A stretch of DNA of 34,235 nt from a virus, in the IMG/VR virus record IMGVR_UViG_3300046000_003290, positions 1 to 34,235 of that record; one strand, written 5' to 3'. Under the pieces are notes generated by a model. That model was not told the DNA's origin. It did not search any database and saw only the letters and a list, made by a program, of their open reading frames with translations. Positions 12,714 to 18,984 of the stretch are shown piece after piece; position 1 is the stretch's first letter; each line of letters opens with the position of its first letter. The position numbers and the translations under genes were made by a program.

Positions 12714-12732
12714 AGCCCCAAGGAAAGGGGCT
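12714..12732 (-). terminator. Hairpin with T-tract on the minus strand
   Basis: AGCCCC (12714-12719) and GGGGCT (12727-12732) form a 6 bp GC-rich stem with a 7 nt loop. Read on the minus strand it is followed by TTCTTTTTAT, like an intrinsic terminator; on the plus strand the tail is not T-rich. It lies in a 128 bp gap of the rightward unit, so it may stop antisense transcripts, or act on the plus message as a processing hairpin. Confidence 0.5.
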
Positions 12733-12805
12733 AAAGACGCCTAGAGAGGGGGATGCTCGGGCGGTGACAGGAACCGATTATAACACATAGAATTCAGGGG
12801 TTGAC

Positions 12806-13195
12806 ATGAAAGCAGATCAAATCATAGAGCGGCTCGAGCACTGCAAGCCGTCAGGGACTAACAGATGGATAGCTAGATGCCCAGCGCACAAGGATTCGTC
12901 GCCTAGCCTGGTAATAAGCCAGCCGGACAACGAGAGGGTCTTGATACACTGCCACGCAGGTTGCTCAACTGGTGACATCCTAGACTCAATAGGCTTGGAC
13001 TGGGGCGCACTGATGCCAGACAAGGGTATGAGCTATAGCGCAACCAGAATCACTCGTAAGGATGCTCCTCTAGTGGACGAAATGCTCATTGAGATTAGTA
13101 AAACTATGCTTTCTCGTGGGGAAAGGATGTCGGAGATGGACAAGCAGGCCGTGCTAGGCGCAAGATTGAGAGTTCTACAGGCAAACAGGGGCTAG
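12806..13195 (+). CDS. Primase-type CHC2 zinc-binding protein
   Basis: 129 aa. CPAHKD (25-30) and HCHAGC (48-53) give the Cys-His-Cys-Cys zinc site of bacterial/phage primases, with the usual DSSPSLVIS strand between. No polymerase (Toprim) domain follows, so this is the template-binding part alone, as in phages that split primase functions. It probably helps replication start together with the DUF1376 protein and helicase encoded next. The C-terminal helix is charged. Ribosome site CAGGGG. Confidence 0.85.
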   Translation: MKADQIIERLEHCKPSGTNRWIARCPAHKDSSPSLVISQPDNERVLIHCHAGCSTGDILDSIGLDWGALMPDKGMSYSATRITRKDAPLVDEMLIEISKTMLSRGERMSEMDKQAVLGARLRVLQANRG

Positions 13196-13197
13196 TC

Positions 13198-13854
13198 ATG
13201 CACTATTACAAAAGAAACATAGGGGACTATCACAAGAAAGCAGGGAGGCTTTCCATTCTAGAGCACGGAGCGTACACGCTTTTGATAGATGCGTGCTATG
13301 ACCGTGAACGCTTTCCCACGGTTGGTGAGGCTATTGACTGGGCGTGGGCGTCAACAGAGGAAGAGAAACTGGCAGTTGAGTCTGTCTTGCGTAGGTTTTT
13401 CACTCTTGATGACGGTGTTTATGTTCAGGGCAGAATCATGGAGGAGATTGCTGCCTATCACGAAAACAGCAAGATAAACAAGCGCATAGCGATTGATCGT
13501 GAGGAGAAGAAGCGATCAGTCATCAACGAAGCGTGCACGAAGCGTGAACCAACCGTGAACGAACCTCCACCTAACCATAAACCATTAACCATAAACCAAG
13601 AACCACTTAGGGAAAAGCAGGCGGTACGAAAGAGATTTAAAGCACCAACTCCTGAGGAGGTTTTAGAATACGCTGGCGGGATTGGATTCGAGATTGACCA
13701 CGAATACTTTGTGACGTACTACACGGCGCAAGGATGGAATCTAAGTAACGGGGTGGCAATGAAGGACTGGAAAGCGACAGTTCAGAACTGGAAGAGAAGA
13801 GAAGCACAGAAGCTATCCATCCCCACGAATACAAGTTTTGTTAAGGAGGTCTAA
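13198..13854 (+). CDS. DUF1376 (YdaU-like) replication protein
   Basis: 218 aa. MHYYKRNIGDY then LEHGAYTLLIDACYD (21-35) and the following ~60 residues match DUF1376, found in prophage replication genes such as ydaU. The middle is a polar linker; the C-terminal part (APTPEEVLEYAGGIGF ... GVAMKDWKATVQNWKRRE) is the block seen at the end of phage replication initiators, probably binding DNA or helicase. It stands directly before the helicase (TAATG overlap), as expected for an initiator/loader. It is a candidate binder of the motif array at 8201-8345. Confidence 0.85.
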   Translation: MHYYKRNIGDYHKKAGRLSILEHGAYTLLIDACYDRERFPTVGEAIDWAWASTEEEKLAVESVLRRFFTLDDGVYVQGRIMEEIAAYHENSKINKRIAIDREEKKRSVINEACTKREPTVNEPPPNHKPLTINQEPLREKQAVRKRFKAPTPEEVLEYAGGIGFEIDHEYFVTYYTAQGWNLSNGVAMKDWKATVQNWKRREAQKLSIPTNTSFVKEV

Positions 13855-14792
13855 TGCAGATTCCAAGTGGAGTTAACTTCTCAGACTACATCGAGATAGT
13901 CGGTTCGGGGGAAGCCCAAGAGATTCACTCAGCAGGACGCTGGGAGAAGGACTTAATCGAGCGAAGTCATGGGGAGAAAGTTACTGGAGACTGTCTACCT
14001 TGGGCTAAGACATTCCCTTTGTTTCGGTTAAGACCGGGCGAGTTGACCCTCTGGGGGGGAATGAATGGACACAGGAAGTCCATGCTCTTGGGCCAGGTGA
14101 TGCTTAACCTCCTTGAGACTCACCGGGTAGCCATTGCGTCACTAGAGATGAAGCCGACAGAGACCTTGTGGAGAATGTGCTTACAGGCAGCAGGAACTGG
14201 AAGTCCTCCTGAAGCCTTTGTAAAACGATTCTCCGACTACGCTGATAGAACCCTACTGATCTACGACCAGCTCGACACGGTTAAGTCAGACAAGATACTG
14301 GGATTCGTCCACTATTGCGCGAAGGTTATGGGGTGCGAGCACATAGTAATCGACTCTCTCACGAAGTGCGGTCTAGGCACATCCGACAGGGACAAAGAGG
14401 CCGATTTCATTGACCGCCTACAGTGGGCTGCCAAGAGTTTAAAATGCCATATACATCTGGTTTGCCACGTTCGCAAGCCCAACAACGTGGGTGAAGAGTA
14501 CCAGCCCAATAAATTCGATGTTCGTGGAGCAGGTCAACTGGTAGACCTATGCGATAACCTAGTTATTGTATGGAAGAACAAAAAACGGGAGTCCATGAAG
14601 GGCATGAATCTGGAACTGAAGAACCTAGAATACTTCCAATCAAATTCAGATCAAGTCCTGATCGTTGAGAAGCAGAGGCATGGAGCATGGGAAGGGAAGG
14701 TTAATCTTTACTTCCACGATCAAAGTCTCCAGTTTACGTCCGAAGAAAATAGAGTGAAAAATCTTGATGAAGTGATGAAAAGGAACGCTTGA
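13854..14792 (+). CDS. DnaB/T7 gp4-like replicative helicase domain
   Basis: 312 aa, one RecA-like domain. Walker A region LTLWGGMNGHRKSMLLGQ (65-82) has Arg74 where the usual GxxxxGK[S/T] has its second Gly. Walker B is HIVIDS (153-158); ASLEM (95-99) corresponds to helicase motif H1a; HLVCHVRKP (191-199) and FDVRGAGQLVDLCDNLVIVW are motifs H3/H4. No primase part is fused; the CHC2 gene two upstream may complement it. It would unwind DNA as a hexamer at the fork. The start has an AAGGAGGT site. The -35 of the next promoter overlaps its stop codon. Confidence 0.88.
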   Translation: MQIPSGVNFSDYIEIVGSGEAQEIHSAGRWEKDLIERSHGEKVTGDCLPWAKTFPLFRLRPGELTLWGGMNGHRKSMLLGQVMLNLLETHRVAIASLEMKPTETLWRMCLQAAGTGSPPEAFVKRFSDYADRTLLIYDQLDTVKSDKILGFVHYCAKVMGCEHIVIDSLTKCGLGTSDRDKEADFIDRLQWAAKSLKCHIHLVCHVRKPNNVGEEYQPNKFDVRGAGQLVDLCDNLVIVWKNKKRESMKGMNLELKNLEYFQSNSDQVLIVEKQRHGAWEGKVNLYFHDQSLQFTSEENRVKNLDEVMKRNA

Positions 14793-14817
14793 CTCCTGTT
14801 TCCACCTGAATTATATT
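14789..14817 (+). promoter_or_regulatory. Sigma-70 type promoter for the recombination cassette
   Basis: TTGACT (14789-14794, five of six), 17 bp spacer, TATATT (14812-14817, five of six). The gene at 14847 starts 30 bp later. An inverted repeat TGTAG-TC-CTACA (14817-14828) overlaps the expected start point and could be an operator for the small HTH protein encoded at 16537. Confidence 0.75.
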
Positions 14818-14846
14818 GTAGTCCTACAGCAAAAAAGGGGAAAGAA

Positions 14847-15131
14847 ATGAAAATAATAGAAGATTGGATTGATAAAAAGCTGACATCTCTGGTGTGTGCA
14901 GTGGATGGATTCATCATCCTCACCAACGACGATCTCGCAGAGCTGGCAGAATTGCTTGGGATGAAGCCACACACGGTCAACGACTTCAGAAACTTAGCTT
15001 TAAGGGATCACATCTACTATTTAGTAGATCAGCACAGAGATTACTTCCAAGCAAAGCTAGACGATTTTGCTCACGAATACACAAAACAAGAACGAGAGAC
15101 CAACAGGGTGGAGAGTGAATTATGTCAATGA
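14847..15131 (+). CDS. Unknown protein, first gene behind the internal promoter
   Basis: 94 aa, ribosome site AAAGGGGAAAGAA. Residues TNDDLAELAELLGMKPHTVNDFRNLA look like a helical, perhaps HTH-type, segment; the C-terminal third is acidic and coiled-coil-like. Overlaps the ERF gene by 10 bp. Function unknown; a regulatory or recombination-partner role would be inference from position. Confidence 0.65.
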   Translation: MKIIEDWIDKKLTSLVCAVDGFIILTNDDLAELAELLGMKPHTVNDFRNLALRDHIYYLVDQHRDYFQAKLDDFAHEYTKQERETNRVESELCQ

Positions 15132-15649
15132 AAGATATCCAGGCAGAACTAAAGGCTCCGAAGGGCCAGTTCAACTCCTTCGGGAAGTACAAGTACCGAT
15201 CATGTGAAGACATCGTAGAGGCTGCAAAGCCTGTCCTGTTCAAGCATGGATGCCACATAAACCTGAGTGACGACATGGTGCAGGTTGGGGATAGGATTTA
15301 CGTCAAGGCTGTAGCTACAGTCTTCAAGGGTGATGTGGTTATCGGAACCTCAACGGCTTTTGCAAGAGAGTCCTTCGATAAGAAGGGAATGGACGACTCC
15401 CAGATCACCGGGACAGCATCAAGTTACGCAAGAAAGTACGCACTCAACGGATTGTTTGCTATCGATGACACGAAGGATGCGGATACTGACGAGCACAAGG
15501 CAGTTTCTCCTCCTACCCCTGCTCAGGTAAAGGCAGTGGCGTCAGCGTCGAACCTTGACGATCTGCGGGCCTTATACAAGGGCATGACGAGTGACGAGAG
15601 AGCTAGCTGCGCTGGAATTATTGATGCAGCTAAGGCGGCACTAAAATGA
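15122..15649 (+). CDS. erf: ERF-family single-strand annealing protein
   Basis: 175 aa. The N-terminal blocks KYKYRSCEDIVEAAKPVL, CHINLSDDMVQ, and DSQITGTASSYARKYALNGLFAIDD match ERF recombinases of P22-like and many other phages. It pairs complementary single strands during repair and circularisation of phage DNA. It precedes the exonuclease by a 4 bp overlap, the classic two-component recombination pair. The C-terminal 45 residues form a helical region. ATG 15122 has GGAG upstream; ATG 15128 is possible. Confidence 0.93.
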   Translation: MSMKDIQAELKAPKGQFNSFGKYKYRSCEDIVEAAKPVLFKHGCHINLSDDMVQVGDRIYVKAVATVFKGDVVIGTSTAFARESFDKKGMDDSQITGTASSYARKYALNGLFAIDDTKDADTDEHKAVSPPTPAQVKAVASASNLDDLRALYKGMTSDERASCAGIIDAAKAALK

Positions 15650-16251
15650 GAATCATTGAATGCGAACAGGGCAGTCCTGAGTGGATACAGGCAAGATTAG
15701 GGGTTCCAAGTGCCAGCTCCTACGCAAAGTTAATCACAACAACAGGCAGGGCTTCTGCCCAGGCTGATGCTTACATCAACCAGTTGGTAGCTGAGAGACT
15801 TACGGGAGAGCCTACGTTCTTCCAGGTCACAGACCCGATGCAAAGGGGCATGGATTTGGAGCCTCAAGCAAGGACTGCTTATGAGATGGAGACGGGGAAC
15901 CTAGTTATACAAGTAGGGTTCCTGATGCACGATACCCTACAGGCAGGGGCTAGTCCTGATGGATTGGTGGGAGAGAACGGAGGTTTAGAGATCAAGTGTC
16001 CATCTGGACATACTCACGTTGAGTACCTTAGAGACAACGTATTGCCCACGAAGTATTTCCAACAGGTGCAAGGATGCTTGTGGATATCGGAAAGGGACTG
16101 GTGGGACTTCATGTCTTATCACCCCAAGATGGAGCCGCTAATCGTCCGAGTGTTTCGAGACGAGGAATTCATCAAGGCGCTGGAGTGTGCCGTGATCGAC
16201 GCAGTAAAAACAATTGAAATACTAACAATGAAGTTCAGGAGCAATACATGA
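15646..16251 (+). CDS. Lambda-Exo/YqaJ-type exonuclease
   Basis: 201 aa. Active-site pattern: E72 in MDLEPQA, D105 in GASPDG, and E115-x-K117 in LEIKCP, with the helper YFQQVQGCLW. This is the PD-(D/E)xK fold of lambda exonuclease, which chews one strand of linear DNA from its 5' end and feeds the annealing protein. Start overlaps the ERF stop (ATGA). Length is slightly below lambda Exo. Together with ERF it forms a complete recombination pair. Confidence 0.93.
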   Translation: MRIIECEQGSPEWIQARLGVPSASSYAKLITTTGRASAQADAYINQLVAERLTGEPTFFQVTDPMQRGMDLEPQARTAYEMETGNLVIQVGFLMHDTLQAGASPDGLVGENGGLEIKCPSGHTHVEYLRDNVLPTKYFQQVQGCLWISERDWWDFMSYHPKMEPLIVRVFRDEEFIKALECAVIDAVKTIEILTMKFRSNT

Positions 16252-16556
16252 GTAAGATAGGGGTGCAGGTCAAGATAGATGTCAGCAAGATCGATAAGGC
16301 GTTGCTGTACAAAGGGGCTAAGGGGACATACCTTGACGCAACAGTGTTCATTGATATCGATACGCCGGATCAGTACGGCAATCATGGGATGGTCACTCAG
16401 GATATTTCAAAGGAGAAGAAGGATGCTGGAGAGAAAGGCCCAATTCTTGGCAATGTTAAGATATTTTGGAAAGATAGTGGCAGTGCTCCGCAGGCACAGA
16501 AGCCAAAGCAATCAAAGCCAGCAGGAGATAACTTCGATGACGACATCCCTTTCTAG
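16248..16556 (+). CDS. SSB-like single-stranded DNA-binding protein
   Basis: 102 aa. The last residues DNFDDDIPF match the acidic, hydrophobic-ending tail of bacterial SSB (DDDIPF), which docks partner proteins. The N-terminal 75 residues are beta-rich (VQVKIDVSKI, YLDATVFIDID, ILGNVKIFWKD) as in an OB-fold, and a Gln/Lys/Pro linker follows. The core is shorter than E. coli SSB. It lies in the recombination cassette with ATGA overlap to the exonuclease. Binding of single-stranded DNA is inferred from tail and context. Confidence 0.8.
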   Translation: MSKIGVQVKIDVSKIDKALLYKGAKGTYLDATVFIDIDTPDQYGNHGMVTQDISKEKKDAGEKGPILGNVKIFWKDSGSAPQAQKPKQSKPAGDNFDDDIPF

Positions 16557-16746
16557 TCTCCCGCACTTCGGGGATTGCGTGAAGAAGCTGCACGCCCAGA
16601 AGGGGGTATCCCAGCGAGAGGTGGCGGAGAAGATAGGGATGGATGCAGGTAACTACAACCGTCTCTTGAACCGCCCCAGCATGAGCGCATCGACTCTCTG
16701 GTCTATCTGTAAAGCCTTGGATGTTAAGTTTGGGGACATTGCATGA
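16537..16746 (+). CDS. Cro/CI-type HTH regulator
   Basis: 69 aa from ATG 16537 with AGGAGA upstream; the frame is open further upstream but only inside the SSB gene. The region VSQREVAEKIGMDAGNYNRLL is a clear xenobiotic-response-element type helix-turn-helix, followed by SMSASTLWSICKALDV. Small size fits a Cro-like dimeric repressor. It overlaps the SSB gene by 20 bp. It may bind the palindrome at 14817-14828 or the array at 8201-8345; both are inference. No integrase is seen, so a lysogeny switch is not implied. Confidence 0.82.
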   Translation: MTTSLSSLPHFGDCVKKLHAQKGVSQREVAEKIGMDAGNYNRLLNRPSMSASTLWSICKALDVKFGDIA

Positions 16747-17144
16747 GCGAATCTTGGGTAACGAAGGATGACCACACAAGAAAGAAGTTCCTAGAGTTTG
16801 CCCAAGAGTACATGAAGGACAGGCTCGTGGTGTGGACATGGAAGGGGGAGACAAGAACTGGTAGACAGAATGCCTCTCTCCATGTTTACCTACGAGAAGT
16901 GTCCAAGACTTTGAATGACGCAGGGATATCGGTAGGGAAGTTCTTTAAGCCGGGTTATCAGGTTCCCTTTAACGAGATGACAGTTAAGGAGGAAATCTGG
17001 CACGCGATGCAGGTAGCAGTAACGGGCAAGGAGCACTCGTCTGAGCTAACTCCGGGCGAGATGACAGAAGTATTCGACAGACTCAACTCCGTACTTGCAG
17101 AAAAGGGGATTCACGTCCCCTGGCCTAGCAAGGACTCAAGATAA
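16743..17144 (+). CDS. ninB: NinB-like recombination protein
   Basis: 133 aa (lambda NinB/Orf is 146). Diagnostic blocks: RTGRQNASLHVYL (38-50), LNDAGISVGKFFKP, VPFNEMTVKEEIWH, ELTPGEMTEVFDRLN and the end GIHVPWPS. In lambda, NinB (Orf) binds single-stranded DNA and helps exchange by acting where host RecFOR would act. The gene overlaps the regulator stop by ATGA and sits with ERF, Exo, SSB-like and NinG, as in lambdoid recombination regions. Confidence 0.92.
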   Translation: MSESWVTKDDHTRKKFLEFAQEYMKDRLVVWTWKGETRTGRQNASLHVYLREVSKTLNDAGISVGKFFKPGYQVPFNEMTVKEEIWHAMQVAVTGKEHSSELTPGEMTEVFDRLNSVLAEKGIHVPWPSKDSR

Positions 17145-17152
17145 GGACTAGT

Positions 17153-17338
17153 ATGGAAGACATAAAGAGAGACCACACACTAAGTGAAGAAGCTGTCAAG
17201 GTGTTCAGGAAGTACAGTCCATACCTGGAGTCCTCACGAATTCCCCTCTTGCTGGCTAAGAGGCCGTACATGAAAGGCGAGGATATGATTCGGTGCGATA
17301 GAACAGTTAGAGCACTGAAGCACAAACGCTTCTTTTAA
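17153..17338 (+). CDS. Small basic protein, unknown
   Basis: 61 aa, AAGGA site upstream. Contains SPYLESSRIPLLLAKRPYMK, rich in basic residues, and ends ALKHKRFF. No family recognised. It is followed by the structured gap at 17345-17396. Confidence 0.55.
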   Translation: MEDIKRDHTLSEEAVKVFRKYSPYLESSRIPLLLAKRPYMKGEDMIRCDRTVRALKHKRFF

Positions 17339-17344
17339 CGAATC

Positions 17345-17396
17345 CCCGGCCCTGCTTTTTTCACGCTTGTAATTGGGTAAGCAGTGCAGGGTCGGG
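17345..17396 (+). ncRNA. Structured intergenic element (11 bp stem, nested hairpin)
   Basis: Bases 17345-17355 pair with 17386-17396 over 11 bp with one G-U pair; the 30 nt loop begins with six Ts and holds a second stem (17365-17368 with 17379-17382). It fills the gap between two genes; no T-run follows, so it is not a standard terminator. Lack of cloverleaf rules out a tRNA. An RNA processing site or cis-regulator of the NinG-like gene is possible. Confidence 0.45.
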
Positions 17397-17411
17397 AACT
17401 AAAGGACTGAC

Positions 17412-17834
17412 ATGAAGAAGAAGACCATAGCCAAAGTAGTAGAGGACTGTGCTGTAGCCTTGCAGAAGGTCGTGAGGATGAAGGCTGCAATAGCTGAGAA
17501 CATCGAAGGCTATGTGACTTGTGTCTCTTGTGGAGTTAAGAAGCACTGGAAGGAGCTAGACGCAGGGCATTACTTCTCTCGTGGTGATAAGTCAGTTAAA
17601 CTCTTGGAAGAGAACATCCATCCCCAATGCAAGGGCTGCAATATCAGAATGTCTCATGGGGATATCAAGGTAGTGACAGCCTATCGAAGGTACATGGTGG
17701 AGATGTACGGAGAAGACTTCCTGGATCACCTTGAAGCTCTGGCTTGGACTCCAAAGAAGTTTGACAGGGCAGAGATCGAGGAGTTTACTAAGACCCTGAA
17801 GGCTCAAATAAAAGAATATGAATCACAACTGTGA
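17412..17834 (+). CDS. ninG: NinG/Rap-like recombination nuclease
   Basis: 140 aa (lambda NinG about 204). CVSC (37-40), ELDAGHYFSRG (48-58), LEENIHPQCKGCN (65-77) match the NinG family: two Cys pairs for zinc and an HNH-type His core. Lambda NinG (Rap) cleaves branched recombination intermediates such as Holliday junctions. Here the family's N-terminal extension is shortened. Ribosome site AAAGGA. The gene completes a lambda-type set with ERF, Exo and NinB. Confidence 0.9.
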   Translation: MKKKTIAKVVEDCAVALQKVVRMKAAIAENIEGYVTCVSCGVKKHWKELDAGHYFSRGDKSVKLLEENIHPQCKGCNIRMSHGDIKVVTAYRRYMVEMYGEDFLDHLEALAWTPKKFDRAEIEEFTKTLKAQIKEYESQL

Positions 17835-17841
17835 GGTGGCT

Positions 17842-18030
17842 ATGCCTGTAATCAAAGCAGAGTGGGCAAGAAAGGTGGAGGAAGAGGAAGAGATGTGCAT
17901 CCTGGATGTAATCAAGCGGGAAAGATCGTGTGGTGTTCCTGATTGCATAATCGCTGACAGCTTTGAGATACAGGCCAAGTGCTTTAACGCAGCAATGAGA
18001 AGACTCAGGGATAAGGGGATAGACATATGA
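17842..18030 (+). CDS. Unknown small protein
   Basis: 62 aa from ATG 17842, preceded by GAGGTGGCT; an earlier ATG at 17818 lies inside the NinG-like gene without a ribosome site. An acidic run EEEEEM is followed by helical IKRERSCGVPDCIIADSF and ending RRLRDKGIDI. It may be a short helix-turn-helix-like protein, but the pattern is weak. Confidence 0.6.
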   Translation: MPVIKAEWARKVEEEEEMCILDVIKRERSCGVPDCIIADSFEIQAKCFNAAMRRLRDKGIDI

Positions 18031-18272
18031 TCGGGATGGCAGATGTACTCAGAGACATGAACCGAGTTGGATTTATATCCCTCACGAATCCAAGTAGGAT
18101 GGAGAAGGAAGACCTCAAGCACCATAGGGCAGTTGCTCCTTTCGCTGAAGTCGAAGAAGCCAGAAGACTCCACAAGAAGGGAGTTTCCCAGAAGGAGATA
18201 GCGATCAGACTGGAGAGATCAGGGAATACAATTCATAGCTGGATTTATCACCAGACGAGGAAGTCTTCATGA
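18027..18272 (+). CDS. Putative HTH DNA-binding protein
   Basis: 81 aa, ATGA overlap with the previous gene. Residues 42-75 (EEARRLHKKGVSQKEIAIRL then ERSGNTIHSWIYH) form a homeodomain-like HTH of the kind found in transposase/resolvase N-termini and sigma region 4. The N-terminal 40 residues have no known domain. Possible regulator of the right end of this unit. Overlaps the next gene by ATGA. Confidence 0.7.
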   Translation: MIGMADVLRDMNRVGFISLTNPSRMEKEDLKHHRAVAPFAEVEEARRLHKKGVSQKEIAIRLERSGNTIHSWIYHQTRKSS

Positions 18273-18418
18273 AAACAGATCACGACGGAAACCCTCTCAG
18301 CACTCAGGAGATAATCAGGATCAAAGAGCAGGACCGCGCTCGATGGCAGTTTGTAGGATGGATTGCGGCAAGCTGCCTGTTGTTGTTTGTGGCTTCGTTG
18401 TTTGGGGTGACTTTATGA
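18269..18418 (+). CDS. 49-residue single-span membrane protein
   Basis: A polar N-terminus (MKTDHDGNPLSTQEIIRIKE) followed by a hydrophobic segment WIAASCLLLFVASLFGVTL at the C-terminus, likely one membrane span. It overlaps both neighbours by ATGA (start 18269, stop 18418), which strongly supports translation. Function unknown. Confidence 0.65.
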   Translation: MKTDHDGNPLSTQEIIRIKEQDRARWQFVGWIAASCLLLFVASLFGVTL

Positions 18419-18984
18419 AAGTCTTGGTTGCCTGCGAATACTCCGGCAGAGTTAGAGATGCGTTTATCAGGGGGGGGCACGAAGCCATGTCCTGCGACCT
18501 TTTGCCTACTGACTCGCCTGGGCCGCACTATCAGGGAGACGTATTTGATCTTGATCTATCACAGTTTGACTTGATGATAGCTCATCCTCCCTGCACACAC
18601 CTTGCCGTAAGCGGAGCGAGACACTTCCCGGAGAAAAGGGCAGACGGAAGGCAGCATGCCGCTTTAGAGTTTGTAAGAAGACTCTTGGACGCTCCAGTTC
18701 CAATGATTGCATTAGAGAATCCAGTAAGCATTATCAGCACCAAGATAAGAAAGCCAGACCAGATCGTCCAGCCGTGGCAGTTTGGTCACGGGGAGACAAA
18801 GGCTACTTGCTTGTGGCTTAAAGGTCTTCCGCTTCTTACTCCGACTAACATTGTTGAAGGCCGATCAGACAGGATACACAAGATGCCGCCTAGCCCTGAC
18901 AGATGGAAGCTGCGGTCAACTACTTATCAGGGAATAGCTGACGCAATGGCGTATCAATGGGGGCAGCATGATCATCCGCAGTGA
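18415..18984 (+). CDS. Compact cytosine-C5 methyltransferase-like protein
   Basis: 189 aa from ATG 18415 (ATGA overlap); the frame is open 24 codons upstream but only through the membrane-protein gene. Motif I-like VACEYSGRVRDAF (5-17), catalytic-type HPPC (57-60) and ALENPVS (99-105) correspond to motifs I, IV (PPC) and VI (EN) of C5 methyltransferases. The protein is about half the usual length and lacks an evident target-recognition domain and motif IX/X. The family is common in phages under the name DNA methyltransferase. DNA modification against host restriction is likely but activity is unproven. Confidence 0.8.
   Translation: MKVLVACEYSGRVRDAFIRGGHEAMSCDLLPTDSPGPHYQGDVFDLDLSQFDLMIAHPPCTHLAVSGARHFPEKRADGRQHAALEFVRRLLDAPVPMIALENPVSIISTKIRKPDQIVQPWQFGHGETKATCLWLKGLPLLTPTNIVEGRSDRIHKMPPSPDRWKLRSTTYQGIADAMAYQWGQHDHPQ

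Noticed and set aside
12801-12834. TTGACA near the start of the CHC2 gene as a promoter
   Set aside because: No acceptable -10 at 16-18 bp spacing (ATAGAG or similar only), and the -35 would overlap the start codon.
17345-17396. tRNA gene
   Set aside because: The stem suggested an acceptor arm, but no anticodon or T arm of correct size can be formed; no tRNA was recognised elsewhere.
18343-18414. Longer N-terminus for the methyltransferase-like protein
   Set aside because: These codons overlap the membrane-protein gene; ATG 18415 forms an ATGA overlap and starts exactly at the conserved MKVLVACEYSG.
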